Below, piece after piece: positions 35,137-45,039 of a stretch of DNA of 64,000 nt. The DNA is taken from contig QXXL01000046.1 of the NCBI GenBank assembly GCA_009911505.1, positions 1 to 64,000 of the forward strand, given 5' to 3'. Positions within the stretch are counted from its first letter, which is position 1; the number at the start of each line of letters is the position of its first letter. Made by a program: the position numbers and the translations under genes. The notes beneath the pieces were generated by a model. The model did no database searches, was not told the origin of the DNA, and saw only the letters and a program-made list of their open reading frames with translations. Source of the DNA: Lachnospiraceae bacterium. Lineage in GTDB: Bacteria > Bacillota > Clostridia > Lachnospirales > Lachnospiraceae.

Positions 35137-36429
35137 ATGGAAATAGGGTTTGCGCAGCAATGCATCACACCTGCGCTTCCGGCTGGTTTAGCTGGCTTTA
35201 GTAAAAAAAGGATCGCAGAGCTTGTGCGGGATGATTTGTATGTGAAAGCTGTTGTGTTTCAAAAGGGTGGGAAATGGTATGGCGCCCTGGCCTATGATTT
35301 AATTGGGGTGGACGGGCTGCTTATCCGCTGTATGAAGGACGGCATGGAAAAAATGCAGATGAATCAGGAAAATTTCCTGTTTACAGCGACGCATACCCAT
35401 TCTGGTTTAGGCGGGGTGTTAAAAACAGCAGAAGGCCTGCTAAAACCGGCGGAAGGCATATTCCTGCAGACGGATCCGGTTATGTTGGAATTTATTGCAG
35501 AAAAAAGCCTGCTGGCTTTAAAAGAAGCAGTTACAGCCTGTGAGGAGACATCCATTTCATGTGCTAACAGCTCCCTGGAGCATATGGGGGCTAACCGTAA
35601 CCGCCAGGATTTAAAGGGAAACAACGGAATAGCAGCGGTGTTTTTAAAGCAGAAGGGGGGGAAGTCGGCGGCCATCTGGCATTATGCCTGCCATCCGACT
35701 GTCATGGGCATCCAAAATAAACGGATCAGCGCCGATTTTCCGGGGGAGGCTGCGGCACGTATGGAAAAACACGGCTATGATATGTGTATGTTTGTAAACG
35801 GAAGCTGCGGGGATATTTCCACCAGGTTTTCCCGCCGGGGCGGCCAGGAAGAGGAGCTGCTGCGGTATGGGCACATGCTGGAAGAAAAGCTGTTGGAGAT
35901 GGAAGGGAAGGCGAGGCCAGTAGAAATAAACGGGTTTGAAATTGTCCATAAAGCCTTCCGGCTAAAGATAAAGCAGGCAGAAAGCTTAAAAAAGGCACAG
36001 GAAAAGCTTTACTCATGTCAAGAACGGTTAAAGGAAGCGAAGCAGAAGGGAGTGGATGGCCCTATCTTACGGGTGCTGGAATCTTATAAGGAGGGGGCAG
36101 AGTCTGGCCTGGCATTGGCGCAGAACCCTTATTCAGCTACATCGTATGATGTGCCTGTTATGTTTGTAAAAGTAAACCAGCATATTTTTATTTGTGTACC
36201 AGGGGAGCTTTTTTCTGAATTATCCAACCCGTTTGAAGATGGGATGACGCATTTTATCGGGTATGCGAATGGATATGCGGGGTATTTTGCAGATATGCCC
36301 GCTTACGATAGCTTTTATTATGAGGCGCTAAGCAGCCCGTTTCAAAAGGGGGAGGGCGAAAAGCTGATGCTGTGTGTAGCACAGGAGGTAAAAAAGATTT
36401 CTGGAAAGGGAGGATGGATATGTCAATAG
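35137..36429 (+). CDS. Neutral/alkaline ceramidase-like N-terminal domain protein
   Basis: Protein of 430 residues from the ATG at 35137, selected for its AAGGAG site; a frame from 35089 would be 16 residues longer. It matches the neutral/alkaline non-lysosomal ceramidase-like domain: ITPALPAGLAGFSKKR, the metal ligands in FTATHTHSGLGG, the later HYACHPTVMG and FVNGSCGDISTR, which resemble the zinc and Ser/Cys centre of ceramidase. No signal peptide is visible, so it is likely cytosolic and need not act on ceramide; an amidohydrolase or glycan-related role is possible. It overlaps the SIS-domain gene by 10 nt, implying coupling. Confidence 0.82.
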   Translation: MEIGFAQQCITPALPAGLAGFSKKRIAELVRDDLYVKAVVFQKGGKWYGALAYDLIGVDGLLIRCMKDGMEKMQMNQENFLFTATHTHSGLGGVLKTAEGLLKPAEGIFLQTDPVMLEFIAEKSLLALKEAVTACEETSISCANSSLEHMGANRNRQDLKGNNGIAAVFLKQKGGKSAAIWHYACHPTVMGIQNKRISADFPGEAAARMEKHGYDMCMFVNGSCGDISTRFSRRGGQEEELLRYGHMLEEKLLEMEGKARPVEINGFEIVHKAFRLKIKQAESLKKAQEKLYSCQERLKEAKQKGVDGPILRVLESYKEGAESGLALAQNPYSATSYDVPVMFVKVNQHIFICVPGELFSELSNPFEDGMTHFIGYANGYAGYFADMPAYDSFYYEALSSPFQKGEGEKLMLCVAQEVKKISGKGGWICQ

Positions 36430-37151
36430 CAAAGCAATACTTGCAATATGTTGCAGAAATTTTACAAAAAACGATAGATACTCAGGAAGAAGCATTGGAG
36501 CAGGCGGCGGAGGCCGTATGTGAATCGTGCCTGGAAGGAGGAAGGTTTTATGTCTTTGGTTCTGGACATTCCCATATGATAGCCGAGGAACTTTATATCC
36601 GCGCCGGAGGGCTTGCGTATGTAAAAGCAATCCTGCCGCCGGAGCTAATGCTGCATGAAATGCCTAACAAGAGCACATGGCTGGAGCGCTTGGGCGGGTA
36701 CGCAGAAGCGATGATAAAGCTGCATAAGGTGGGCGAAAAAGATACGATTCTTATTATATCTAATTCTGGAAGGAACATAGTCCCCGTAGAAATGGCGCTG
36801 GAAGCAAAAAAAACCGGGGCAAAAGTGATTGCCATGACTTCTATGCAGCATTCCCTACAAACAGTTTCCCGCCATGCAAGCGGCAAAAAGCTGTATGAAC
36901 TGGCGGATGTGGTACTGGATAACGGCGCCAAAAAGGGGGATGCGTCTTTTTGGATTGAGGGCCTTGATACGCCGACAGGGCCTACGAGCGATGCGGTTGG
37001 GATTGCCCTGGCTCAGGCGCTGGTTGCTTCTGCCATTGATAAGCTTGTACGCAGCGGGCATAAGCCCCCAGTATTTAAAAGCTCAAATGTGGATGGGGCG
37101 GATGCTTATAATGACAAGCTGTTTGATACCTATTATGGCTACTGGAAATAG
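36420..37151 (+). CDS. SIS (sugar isomerase) domain protein
   Basis: Sugar-phosphate-binding protein of 243 residues. The ATG at 36420 is preceded by AAAGGGAGG and overlaps the upstream stop. The SIS fold occupies about residues 30-200: GGRFYVFGSGHSHMIAEELY, TILIISNSGRNIVPVEMALE and KVIAMTSMQHS are the standard phosphosugar-binding elements. The tail (IEGLDTPTGPTSDAVGIALA) matches the UPF0309/YhaP-like SIS group. Its partner with ceramidase-like fold suggests handling of an N-acylated or aminosugar substrate, which is inference. Confidence 0.9.
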   Translation: MSIAKQYLQYVAEILQKTIDTQEEALEQAAEAVCESCLEGGRFYVFGSGHSHMIAEELYIRAGGLAYVKAILPPELMLHEMPNKSTWLERLGGYAEAMIKLHKVGEKDTILIISNSGRNIVPVEMALEAKKTGAKVIAMTSMQHSLQTVSRHASGKKLYELADVVLDNGAKKGDASFWIEGLDTPTGPTSDAVGIALAQALVASAIDKLVRSGHKPPVFKSSNVDGADAYNDKLFDTYYGYWK

Positions 37152-37170
37152 AAGGTTTCATACAATGCAT

Positions 37171-37221
37171 AAAAGAGGAAAGTCCCTAAAATGGATCATT
37201 TTAAGGACTTTCCTCTTTTTA
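37171..37221. terminator. Bidirectional intrinsic terminator
   Basis: AAAAGAGGAAAGTCC and GGACTTTCCTCTTTT form a long stem extended by CTAAAAT/ATTTTAAG around GGATC. Both ends are A- or T-rich, so it can stop transcription from the SIS-domain gene on plus and rny on minus. Confidence 0.88.
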
Positions 37222-37234
37222 TAAAACTTTTTTC

Positions 37235-38782
37235 CTATTTTGCATAATCAACAACGCGGGACTCCCGAATTACATTTATTTTAATTTGTCCCGGATATTC
37301 CAATTCAGATTCAATCTGCTTGGATATGTTACGCGCTAACAATACCATATCGGCATCGCTAATCTGTTCAGGAATTACCATTACCCGAATCTCCCTGCCT
37401 GCCTGAATGGCAAAAGACTTATCTACCCCTTTAAAACCAACTGTAATATCTTCTAATTGTTTTAACCTGTTTGAATATGTTTCCAAAGTTTCCCGCCTTG
37501 CGCCTGGACGTGCCGCACTAATGGTATCAGCAGCCTGTACCAGGCAGGCAATCAGAGTCTCCGGTTCAACATCGCCATGATGGGCTTCCACTGCATTAAT
37601 AATCAGTGGAGACTCTTTGTATTTCCTACATAATTCAACACCGATTTGAATATGTGAACCTTCCATTTCATGATCTACTGACTTTCCAATGTCGTGCAGC
37701 AGCCCCGCACGTTTTGCGGCCCTGGTATCTACGCCGATTTCCCCTGCGAGCAGACCAGCGATCTGCGCTACTTCAATGGAGTGCTTTAATGCATTCTGCC
37801 CGTAGCTGGTCCTAAATTTCATACGCCCTAAGAGACGCACCAGCTCTGGATGGATTCCATGGACGCCAACTTCTAAAGTAGCGGCTTCCCCTTCTTCGCG
37901 AATCATGGTTTCCACTTCTTTTTTTGCTTTTTCTACCATTTCTTCAATTCTGGCGGGATGTATACGCCCGTCCACAATCAGTTTTTCCAAAGCGATCCTT
38001 GCTATTTCCCTGCGGATCGGATCGAAGCCTGAAAGAATAACAGCTTCGGGCGTATCATCAATAATCAGATCTACCCCGGTTAACGTTTCGAGTGTCCGGA
38101 TGTTGCGCCCTTCGCGCCCGATGATGCGTCCTTTCATTTCGTCGTTTGGAAGCTGGACAACGGAGATTGTGGCTTCTGAAACATGGTCTGCGGCGTATTT
38201 TTGGATAGCGGTCACAACACAGTCCCTTGCTTTTTTGCCTGCTTCTTCCTTTGCCTGGTGTTCCAGTTCTTTGATCAGTTTTGCAGTATCAAGTTTTACA
38301 TCTTCTTCAACGGTTTTTAAAAGGTATTCTTTTGCCTGTTCGGAGGTCAGCCCTGAGATTCGTTCTAATTCCTGTACACGCTCTTCACTCAGCTTTGCAA
38401 TTTCTGCTTTCTGCCTGTTTAGTTCTTCTTCCCTTGCAACGAATCCTGCTTCTCGCTTTTCGATAGCATCTAGCTTTTTATCGAGATTTTCTTCCTTCTG
38501 CACGATACGCCGTTCATTACGCTGGATTTCAGCCCTGCGGTCGCGGATTTCTTTATCTAAGTCATTTTTGCTTTTGATGGTTTCTTCTTTGACTTCCAAT
38601 AAAGCTTCCCGTTTCTTCGTCTCAGCTGTTTTAACTGCTTCGTCGATGATTTCCCTGGCTTTTTCTTCCGCGCTTCCTATTTTTTGTTCCGCGACTTTCT
38701 GGCGGTAGGAGACGGTAAGCAGGTAAGTAACCGGTATGGCAAGAACTAATGTGACGATCACAGCAATAATTACTTCTAGCAC
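37235..38782 (-). CDS. rny: Ribonuclease Y
   Basis: Membrane-anchored endoribonuclease starting mRNA decay in Firmicutes. At 515 residues it has normal length. The GTG start is preceded by AGGAGGTGCTCCT. Residues 1-24 are the membrane helix ([20 protein letters not shown]), 25-190 a long coiled coil rich in Glu/Lys/Arg, about 205-265 a KH domain ([19 protein letters not shown]) and about 330-425 an HD domain with [19 protein letters not shown], carrying the metal-binding His-Asp. Orientation opposite to its neighbours and own strong promoter indicate a monocistronic unit. Confidence 0.97.
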   Translation of the reverse strand: MLEVIIAVIVTLVLAIPVTYLLTVSYRQKVAEQKIGSAEEKAREIIDEAVKTAETKKREALLEVKEETIKSKNDLDKEIRDRRAEIQRNERRIVQKEENLDKKLDAIEKREAGFVAREEELNRQKAEIAKLSEERVQELERISGLTSEQAKEYLLKTVEEDVKLDTAKLIKELEHQAKEEAGKKARDCVVTAIQKYAADHVSEATISVVQLPNDEMKGRIIGREGRNIRTLETLTGVDLIIDDTPEAVILSGFDPIRREIARIALEKLIVDGRIHPARIEEMVEKAKKEVETMIREEGEAATLEVGVHGIHPELVRLLGRMKFRTSYGQNALKHSIEVAQIAGLLAGEIGVDTRAAKRAGLLHDIGKSVDHEMEGSHIQIGVELCRKYKESPLIINAVEAHHGDVEPETLIACLVQAADTISAARPGARRETLETYSNRLKQLEDITVGFKGVDKSFAIQAGREIRVMVIPEQISDADMVLLARNISKQIESELEYPGQIKINVIRESRVVDYAK

Positions 38783-38859
38783 AGGAGCACCTCCTTATTC
38801 AATTTTCATTGTACATATAACAAAACTTCGTTTCATCTGTCATAATTTACAACAGTTAA

Positions 38860-38888
38860 ATTCTATACTTTATTCACAATGATGTCAA
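38860..38888 (-). promoter_or_regulatory. Strong predicted sigma-A promoter of rny
   Basis: On the minus strand TTGACA (38883-38888), a 17-nt spacer and TAGAAT (38860-38865), about 78 nt before the GTG start. Confidence 0.75.
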
Positions 38889-38944
38889 GTATTTTTGGTG
38901 GAATTGTTTTGGTATCACGCCAGGAAATGCCTTAATGCGTCACC

Positions 38945-39057
38945 TGGGCTTTGGCTGGCTTACAGGGGGTTTGTTATTTTTGCCATATGGTGTAATCTTA
39001 GATGGAGTACTAGTAACATAGTCAGGGGCGTATAGCTGCGATAGGTTCGCTCTAGAG
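38945..39057. repeat. Copy of the dispersed intergenic repeat (copy B)
   Basis: CTTTGGCTGG, AGGGGCGTATAGCTG, ATAGGTTCGCTCTAGAG align in order with 7352-7445. Spacing between blocks is similar, so the two are homologous copies of an approximately 110-bp element. Confidence 0.45.
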
Positions 39058-39153
39058 GGATAAATTGGTTTTAAATGGCACAGAAACAAAAGAAAACATG
39101 GCTATGCAGAGTTTTTTGGGGGAAAGGGATCATCAAATTCATTTTGTCGAGGC

Positions 39154-39182
39154 TTGCGTAATTTGAAACAGTGCTGTACAAT
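39154..39182 (+). promoter_or_regulatory. Predicted promoter of the maf operon
   Basis: TTGCGT (39154-39159), 17-nt spacer, TACAAT (39177-39182), 31 nt before the maf ATG. Confidence 0.6.
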
Positions 39183-39213
39183 AAGAAAAGAGTATTAGGA
39201 AAAGGAGCAGCTT

Positions 39214-39861
39214 ATGAAAATAATACTGGCATCCGCCTCACCGCGGAGAAAGGCGCTGTTAGAAAAGGCAGGGCTTATATTTGAGGTTATTCCTGCCTGC
39301 GGCGAGGAACAGATATGCCTGTCTGAGCCTTGGGAGACTGTGATGGAGCTTTCTGCCGCAAAAGCAGCCGAAGTGGCCGGCAGCCTTATAAAAGGCGGGC
39401 TAAAAGGATCGGCAGTTATTATCGGGGCAGATACTGTGGTATCGTATAAAGGGGAGGTTTTAGGAAAGCCCAAGGATAAAAAGGATGCATTCCGGATGCT
39501 TTCTATGCTGCAGGGGGAGCGCCATAAGGTTTATACCGGAGTTACGCTGGCTGTTTTAGCTGAAGGCGGGGTCAATGAACACCGCTTTTATGAGGAAACG
39601 GAAGTAGGGATGTATCCGATGGACGAATCGGAGATAGCCTGGTATATCGGGACGGGGGAGCCGTTTGATAAGGCTGGGGCGTATGGGATACAGGGGATAT
39701 GCGCCATGTTTATCAAAGAGATTCACGGCAGTTACGATAATGTGGTGGGGCTCCCGGTTGCAAGGCTTTACCGGGAGATGAAAAAGATGGGCCTTCCTGT
39801 TTGGGAAGGACCCCTTAATACACAATATAAAAAAGAGGAGAGAGAATATGGAGACGTATGA
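39214..39861 (+). CDS. maf: Maf family nucleotide pyrophosphatase
   Basis: House-cleaning nucleoside triphosphate pyrophosphatase of 215 residues. The N-terminal substrate loop ILASASPRRKALLEKAGLIF is canonical, as are ADTVVSYKGEVLGKPKDKKD and the C-terminal YGIQGICAMFIKEIHGSYDN VVG region. Maf proteins hydrolyse dTTP, UTP or modified nucleotides and were first noted as septum inhibitors in Bacillus. An AAAAGGAGC site precedes the ATG. The gene end overlaps the next gene by 14 nt. Confidence 0.96.
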   Translation: MKIILASASPRRKALLEKAGLIFEVIPACGEEQICLSEPWETVMELSAAKAAEVAGSLIKGGLKGSAVIIGADTVVSYKGEVLGKPKDKKDAFRMLSMLQGERHKVYTGVTLAVLAEGGVNEHRFYEETEVGMYPMDESEIAWYIGTGEPFDKAGAYGIQGICAMFIKEIHGSYDNVVGLPVARLYREMKKMGLPVWEGPLNTQYKKEEREYGDV

Positions 39862-40111
39862 TGATGAATGCCTGGAGGTTTTCCTAAAGAAACAAAAGCA
39901 GCTGTTCCGTGAGGAGGTTGCGTCGAATTTGGTAGAAGCGGAGGCATTTTTAGAGGACTGTATGGCAGTCGTGTGCGCGAATCTGGATGAGGTGAAGGAA
40001 TATTTTGAAGAATCCGGAATGGATATTGCCGGAATGTCTGATGCAGAAATCGAGGAAGCGGGCGAGGTGTTCGCGCTGTCGGGGGGCAGGTACTTAGTGG
40101 TAGAAGGATAG
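39848..40111 (+). CDS. Small acidic protein of unknown function
   Basis: Acidic helical protein of 87 residues (sequence features VEAEAFLEDCMAVVCANLDE and MSDAEIEEAGEVFALSGGRY). GAGGAGAGAAT provides a strong ribosome site overlapping the maf stop, and the reading frame is bracketed by maf and the prsA-like gene in one operon. Two Cys lie close together, which could be functional. I do not recognise a family; homologues seem to keep this position in Lachnospiraceae. Confidence 0.7.
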   Translation: METYDDECLEVFLKKQKQLFREEVASNLVEAEAFLEDCMAVVCANLDEVKEYFEESGMDIAGMSDAEIEEAGEVFALSGGRYLVVEG

Positions 40112-40126
40112 GATCGGAGCACATTT

Positions 40127-41107
40127 ATGGAGAAAAAGAAAAAAATGCTCGCGGGTATACTTGCCGCTTCCTGCCTCCTTTGCGGCTGCAGTATCGGCGG
40201 GCGGCAAGTCGTCCTTACAAGCGGCCTTGGCAGCCAGGAGGTATTTAAGATCGGGGGCGAAGCATGCAGGCTCGCCGAAGCAAAGGTATACCTTGCTAAT
40301 TACCAGAATATTTATGGTAAAAGCTATGGCATTGATTTGTGGGAACAAGGATTTCAGACGAAAAAACTAAAAAAATATGTTAAAGATGCTGCACTTTCCA
40401 AAATGACAAAAATCGTATGTATGGAGCTTCTTGCAAAAGACCAGGGGATTTCTTTGAACGGGGATGAGCAGAAGACTGTCAAAAAAGCAGCGGCAGCATA
40501 TTTTAGGTCGTTAAATGAAGCTGAACGGGAGTTTACAGGCGCCACAGAAATGGATATTGTTTCTATGTATGAGGGTTATGCGCTTGCCAATAAGGTTTAT
40601 GAGTCTTTGACGGGGGGCATCAACGAAGAAGTTAGCGATGATGAAGCAAGGATAATGGAAGCTATGCAGATTTATGTCACTGGGCAGAATGAAGCGGATG
40701 AGGTGGCGGCAAAGCTTATGGCAGGGGAAGATTTTGCAGCGGTTGCCAGCAATTACAACCAAAAGCCCGTGATTGAGATTACATTTGGCAGAGGGGAGCT
40801 TCCCAAGGAAGCGGAACAGGCAGCGTTTGAATTGGATAACGGGGAAATTTCATCCTGTATCGCGGCAGGCGACGGGTTTTATTTTATAAAATGTATCAAT
40901 AAGTTTAATGAGGAGCTTACAGATGCGAACAAATCCAAAATTGTAGAGGCCCGGGAAAAGGCGGCCTTTGATGATGTTTATGAGGAGTTTGCACAGGGGC
41001 TTTCTTCCAGGTTAAATGAAAAAGTTTGGGACAGCATAACGCTTGTGACTGACGGCAGCATTGTGACAGATAGTTTTTTTGCAGTCTGGGAGGACGCATT
41101 GGACTAA
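40127..41107 (+). CDS. PrsA-like peptidyl-prolyl isomerase lipoprotein
   Basis: Membrane lipoprotein of 326 residues. Signal peptide with lipobox LCGC (Cys near 21). Residues 40-170 are a SurA-like helical chaperone region; residues about 180-275 form a parvulin-type PPIase (AAKLMAGEDFAAVASNYNQK, FGRGELPKEAEQAAFELDNG, ISSCIAAGDGFYFIKC). PrsA proteins fold secreted proteins outside the membrane, which fits the large number of secreted proteins around. Internal Cys (SSCI, IKCI) are unusual for an extracytoplasmic protein and could form a disulfide. Confidence 0.88.
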   Translation: MEKKKKMLAGILAASCLLCGCSIGGRQVVLTSGLGSQEVFKIGGEACRLAEAKVYLANYQNIYGKSYGIDLWEQGFQTKKLKKYVKDAALSKMTKIVCMELLAKDQGISLNGDEQKTVKKAAAAYFRSLNEAEREFTGATEMDIVSMYEGYALANKVYESLTGGINEEVSDDEARIMEAMQIYVTGQNEADEVAAKLMAGEDFAAVASNYNQKPVIEITFGRGELPKEAEQAAFELDNGEISSCIAAGDGFYFIKCINKFNEELTDANKSKIVEAREKAAFDDVYEEFAQGLSSRLNEKVWDSITLVTDGSIVTDSFFAVWEDALD

Positions 41108-41151
41108 GGTTTTGCATATCATATACTGATAAAAGAGATGCGGGCGGCAGT

Positions 41152-42297
41152 ATGGAGATTTATGTAGTGAAAGCAGGGGATACGGTATATGGGATTGCCA
41201 GAGGGCATTCAGTAACACCGGAAGAGATTATATATGTCAACCAGTTGCAGGAGCCGTATATGTTAGTGGTTGGGCAGGCGCTTTTGCTTTTAACGAACGA
41301 TTTGCCAGATGAAAAGCCACTGGCCAGGATAAACGGCTATGCATATCCATTTATCAAAGATTGGATATTAAACGAGACGCTTCCTTACCTGACGGAGCTT
41401 TCGGTTTTTTCCTATGGGTTTACTATGGAAGGGGAGATAATCCCCCCGGCGCTTGATGATTCCTTCCTGATTAGGCAGGCTTATATGTTTGGGGCGCTTC
41501 CGATATTGACATTAACGCCGTTTGGGCCAGACGGGCAGTTTAATAACCACCTGATCCATTCGGTGGTGCAGTCGCAGGAAGTGTCTGGCAGCCTGGTTGC
41601 CGGGCTTGTGGATACCGTTACAGACAAAGGCTATGCGGGGATCGATATTGATTTTGAATACATATTGGCAGAAGACAGGGATGCGTTTACCGCCTTTGTC
41701 TGGAAGGTGTCAAAAGCTATGCATTCCATAGGCAGACAGGTATCCGTTGCGTTAGCCCCTAAGCAGTCGGCTGGACAGAAAGGGCTTTTGTACGAAGGCA
41801 AAGATTATAGGGGGCTTTCAGAAGCTGCGGATTACGTCCTTTTAATGACATATGAATGGGGCTATACATATGGCCCGCCAATGGCCGTTGCCCCTATCTC
41901 TCAGGTAAGGAAAGTTGTCGATTATGCCATTACAGAGATTCCAAAGGAGAAAATCCGCCTGGGCATTCCTAATTATGGGTATGACTGGCCGCTGCCGTTT
42001 GAGAAGGGCACAACAAAAGCCACAACGATTGGCAATGTCGAGGCAGTCCGGCTTGCTGCAATGCAGGGAGCTGAAATCTATTTTGATGAAGAAGCTAAAG
42101 CGCCTTATTTTTATTATGAAGAGGAGGGCACGCAGCATGAGGTCTGGTTCGAGGACGTAAGGAGCATGCAGGCTAAATTTGACCTTATCAGGGAATATGG
42201 GCTGAACGGGGCAGGATACTGGCAAATTATGAGGCTGTTCCGGGCAAACTGGATTTTGCTTTCGGGGCAGTTTGAAATAGTAAAACAAGAGGGGTAA
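41152..42297 (+). CDS. LysM-GH18 hydrolase, spore germination SleL/YaaH-like
   Basis: Protein of 381 residues. Residues 1-45 are one LysM peptidoglycan-binding repeat ([20 protein letters not shown]). Residues about 60-375 are a GH18 barrel with catalytic DxxDxDxE (GIDIDFEYI) and conserved [12 protein letters not shown]. This layout matches SleL/YaaH N-acetylglucosaminidases that break down spore cortex fragments on germination. No signal peptide, as is usual for these forespore-expressed proteins. It lies 44 nt downstream of the PrsA-like gene and 38 nt before the hybrid kinase. Confidence 0.9.
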   Translation: MEIYVVKAGDTVYGIARGHSVTPEEIIYVNQLQEPYMLVVGQALLLLTNDLPDEKPLARINGYAYPFIKDWILNETLPYLTELSVFSYGFTMEGEIIPPALDDSFLIRQAYMFGALPILTLTPFGPDGQFNNHLIHSVVQSQEVSGSLVAGLVDTVTDKGYAGIDIDFEYILAEDRDAFTAFVWKVSKAMHSIGRQVSVALAPKQSAGQKGLLYEGKDYRGLSEAADYVLLMTYEWGYTYGPPMAVAPISQVRKVVDYAITEIPKEKIRLGIPNYGYDWPLPFEKGTTKATTIGNVEAVRLAAMQGAEIYFDEEAKAPYFYYEEEGTQHEVWFEDVRSMQAKFDLIREYGLNGAGYWQIMRLFRANWILLSGQFEIVKQEG

Positions 42298-42335
42298 GAA
42301 ATGGGAATCTTACCCCTGCCATGGGAGGGTTTTAT

Positions 42336-44903
42336 ATGATAGAAAAAGTAAATGACAACATGAAACACAGGACGACCCGGTTCCTGTTTTCCAGCGTAAT
42401 TTGCCTGAGCCTGCTTGGCGTTGTTATTTTTATATGGCTAGGGAATGTGATGGCAGGCAAGAGTGAGAAGACGATTGATGAAGTGAGCGAAACGTTTATG
42501 TCGGAGATGAATGCCCAGCTCCAGAGAAAGTTCGAGACATTGATTGATCTGCACTTGTCGCAGCTGGATGGTGTTGTTATGAGGATTGAAGAAGAAGGGC
42601 TAAAAGACAGCGAAGCCATACGGGACGAGCTGGTGCTTTCAGCAAAGATCCGTGACTTTTTATATTTAGGGCTTTACCGCAAGGACGGGGATTGCGATGT
42701 GATTTACGGGGAGGATATCAGGGTAAACAACCATGATGAGTTTACGGATATGATTGGGGAATCTAACGTATGGGTAAGCAGCGCCTTTAGCGCGCAGGGG
42801 GAAAAGCTTTTTTTGCTGGCGGTAAAAGCGGAGTATCCATTAGAAGGCGGTGGGACAAGCGATACGCTGGTGGTAGGCGTATCTATGAGTTCCATTGAAA
42901 AAGCGCTTTCCCTGGATGAAGAAGAGTCTTTGCTAATGTCGCATATTATAAGCCAGGATGGTACTTTTATTATACGCAGCGGCGCGGCGTACCGGGAGAA
43001 TTATTTTGAGCGTATCCTGGATGTATTTGAGGAACACAAAGGCAAATCAGCCAAGGAGTATGAACAGGAGCTTCATAAAGCAATGGCGTCTGACCAGGTT
43101 TATAATAGCTGTGTTATGGCGGAAGGCAAGCACCAGTATTTGTACTGTGCGCGTATGGAGCATTCCCAGTGGTATCTTTTGTCTATTATGCCCTACGGTA
43201 CATTGGATCAGGCTATTTTAGATTTGGGGCGGCAGCGCCAGCAGATGATGCTTTTGGCGTGCGGCATTATCCTGGTGGGGATTTTTATAGTATTTATCTT
43301 GTATTTTAGGATGTCCCAAGAACAGTTATTGGAGCTTTCCAAGGCAAAACGTGAAGCAGACCGCGCCAACAGCGCTAAAAGTGAATTTTTGTCAAGCATG
43401 AGCCATGATATCCGCACCCCGATGAATGGGATTGTAGGTATGACTGCAATTGCGCAGGCAAATATCGAAGATACGGCGCGGGTAACAGATTGCCTGGCTA
43501 AGATCTCCCTTTCAAGCCGGCATTTGCTGGGGCTTATCAACGACGTACTTGATATGTCCAAAATTGAAAGCGGCAAGATGACCCTTAATATGTACCAGAT
43601 TTCACTGCGTGAAACGATGGATGGCATTGTAAATATCGCCCAGCCGCAGATTAAGGCGAAAAACCATGATTTTAATATTTTTATCCAGAATATCCAGACG
43701 GAAGATGTTTACTGTGACAGCGTACGCATAAACCAGGTGCTTTTGAACCTTTTGTCAAATGCCATAAAATTTACGCCGGAAAACGGCAAGATCAGCCTAT
43801 ATCTGGAACAGGAGGATTCCCCGCGCGGAGAGAATTTTGTCAGGTGCCATTTCCGCGTCAAAGATACGGGTATTGGTATGACGCCCGAATTTCAGAAGGA
43901 TATTTTTGATAAGTTTACCAGGGAAGAAAAATCCATGGTACATAAGACAGAAGGAAGCGGGCTTGGGATGGCTATTACTAAGGCAGTCGTGGATGCCATG
44001 CACGGTTCGATTGAGCTTAAGAGCGCACCGGGCAAAGGGAGCGAATTCCATGTTATTGTGGATTTGGAAAAGGCAGTTACACAGGAGGCGGACATGCTGC
44101 TGCCGCCGTGGCGTATGTTAGTGGTTGATGATGACATGGAACTGTGTAAAAGCGCTGTAGATTCTTTAAAGGAGATAGGCATTCAGGCAGAATGGACTTT
44201 AAGTGGTGAAGAAGCGGTACGCATGGCTCAAAAGCACCACAAAGAAGGGGATGGCTACCAGATTGTACTGTTAGACTGGAAGATGCCAGGCATGAACGGG
44301 CTTGAGACGGCAAAAAAACTGCGCCAGCAGCTGGGTGAGCATGTCCCGATATTGATTATTTCAGCATATGACTGGAGTGATATTGAGGAAGAAGCCAAGG
44401 AGGCAGGCATAAACGGGTTTATTTCAAAGCCGCTTTTTAAATCCAATTTGTTTATCGGATTAAGCCCCTATATGAGTGGGGAGGAAGCAGCAGAGGATCC
44501 GGCAAAGGAAGAAGTGCTGGAATTTTCCGGCAGGCGTATCTTGCTGGCAGAGGATAACGATCTAAATTATGAAATTGCAAATGAGATTCTAATGAGCGTG
44601 GGCTTTGAAGTTGACTGGGCTTTAAACGGGCAGGTTTGCCTGGACAAATTTGGCGCGTCAGAGCCAGGCTATTACGATGTGATTTTAATGGATATCCGTA
44701 TGCCGGTAATGAACGGGTATGAAGCGGCAAAGGCAATCCGGGCGCTTTCGCGGAAAGATGTGGATTTGCCGATTATTGCAATGACGGCAGATGCATTTTC
44801 TGAAGATGTACAGCATTGTTTAGAGTGCGGAATGAATGAGCATATTGCAAAGCCGATTGATATTAGCCATTTGATACAGATTTTAAAAAATTATATTGTG
44901 TGA
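42336..44903 (+). CDS. Hybrid sensor histidine kinase with two receiver domains
   Basis: Membrane hybrid kinase of 855 residues. The ATG at 42336 is used because GGGAGG lies before it. A first helix (about 15-40) and a second (about 297-325) bracket an extracytoplasmic sensor domain of some 255 residues, PAS/Cache-like by length. A HisKA domain has His357 ([16 protein letters not shown]), then the ATPase domain ([17 protein letters not shown]). Two receiver domains follow: the first with Asp647 ([11 protein letters not shown]), the second with Asp786 ([11 protein letters not shown]). No Hpt domain is present, so a separate phosphotransferase or regulator must take the signal onward. The end is marked by a terminator. 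Confidence 0.95.
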   Translation: MIEKVNDNMKHRTTRFLFSSVICLSLLGVVIFIWLGNVMAGKSEKTIDEVSETFMSEMNAQLQRKFETLIDLHLSQLDGVVMRIEEEGLKDSEAIRDELVLSAKIRDFLYLGLYRKDGDCDVIYGEDIRVNNHDEFTDMIGESNVWVSSAFSAQGEKLFLLAVKAEYPLEGGGTSDTLVVGVSMSSIEKALSLDEEESLLMSHIISQDGTFIIRSGAAYRENYFERILDVFEEHKGKSAKEYEQELHKAMASDQVYNSCVMAEGKHQYLYCARMEHSQWYLLSIMPYGTLDQAILDLGRQRQQMMLLACGIILVGIFIVFILYFRMSQEQLLELSKAKREADRANSAKSEFLSSMSHDIRTPMNGIVGMTAIAQANIEDTARVTDCLAKISLSSRHLLGLINDVLDMSKIESGKMTLNMYQISLRETMDGIVNIAQPQIKAKNHDFNIFIQNIQTEDVYCDSVRINQVLLNLLSNAIKFTPENGKISLYLEQEDSPRGENFVRCHFRVKDTGIGMTPEFQKDIFDKFTREEKSMVHKTEGSGLGMAITKAVVDAMHGSIELKSAPGKGSEFHVIVDLEKAVTQEADMLLPPWRMLVVDDDMELCKSAVDSLKEIGIQAEWTLSGEEAVRMAQKHHKEGDGYQIVLLDWKMPGMNGLETAKKLRQQLGEHVPILIISAYDWSDIEEEAKEAGINGFISKPLFKSNLFIGLSPYMSGEEAAEDPAKEEVLEFSGRRILLAEDNDLNYEIANEILMSVGFEVDWALNGQVCLDKFGASEPGYYDVILMDIRMPVMNGYEAAKAIRALSRKDVDLPIIAMTADAFSEDVQHCLECGMNEHIAKPIDISHLIQILKNYIV

Positions 44904-44911
44904 GTGTGGCT

Positions 44912-44945
44912 GGGCAGCGCAGAGGGCTGCCCGGTTTTTAGTTTT
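44912..44945 (+). terminator. Intrinsic terminator after the hybrid kinase
   Basis: GGGCAGC (44912-44918) and GCTGCCC (44926-44932), then a T-rich run interrupted once. Confidence 0.85.
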
Positions 44946-44974
44946 TTAAGAAATTATGAATGTGCCCATTTTAC

Positions 44975-45003
44975 TTGACGTCTCCTGTTATGAGGCATAA
45001 AAT
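44975..45003 (+). promoter_or_regulatory. Predicted promoter of the FnIII/SH3 gene
   Basis: TTGACG (44975-44980), 17-nt spacer, TAAAAT (44998-45003), 36 nt before the ATG. Confidence 0.7.
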
Positions 45004-45039
45004 TATAACAAATGAATATAAAAGGGAGTGATTTGCGTT

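Larger units (their letters stand above)
38783..39213. other. 431-bp divergent region between rny and maf
   Basis: Holds the rny promoter, the maf promoter, and between them a copy of the dispersed repeat (about 38945-39057). The remainder is not coding. A TTTGTCGA resembling a 0A box lies at about 39144, close to the maf promoter, but differs from consensus at the last base. Confidence 0.5.
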
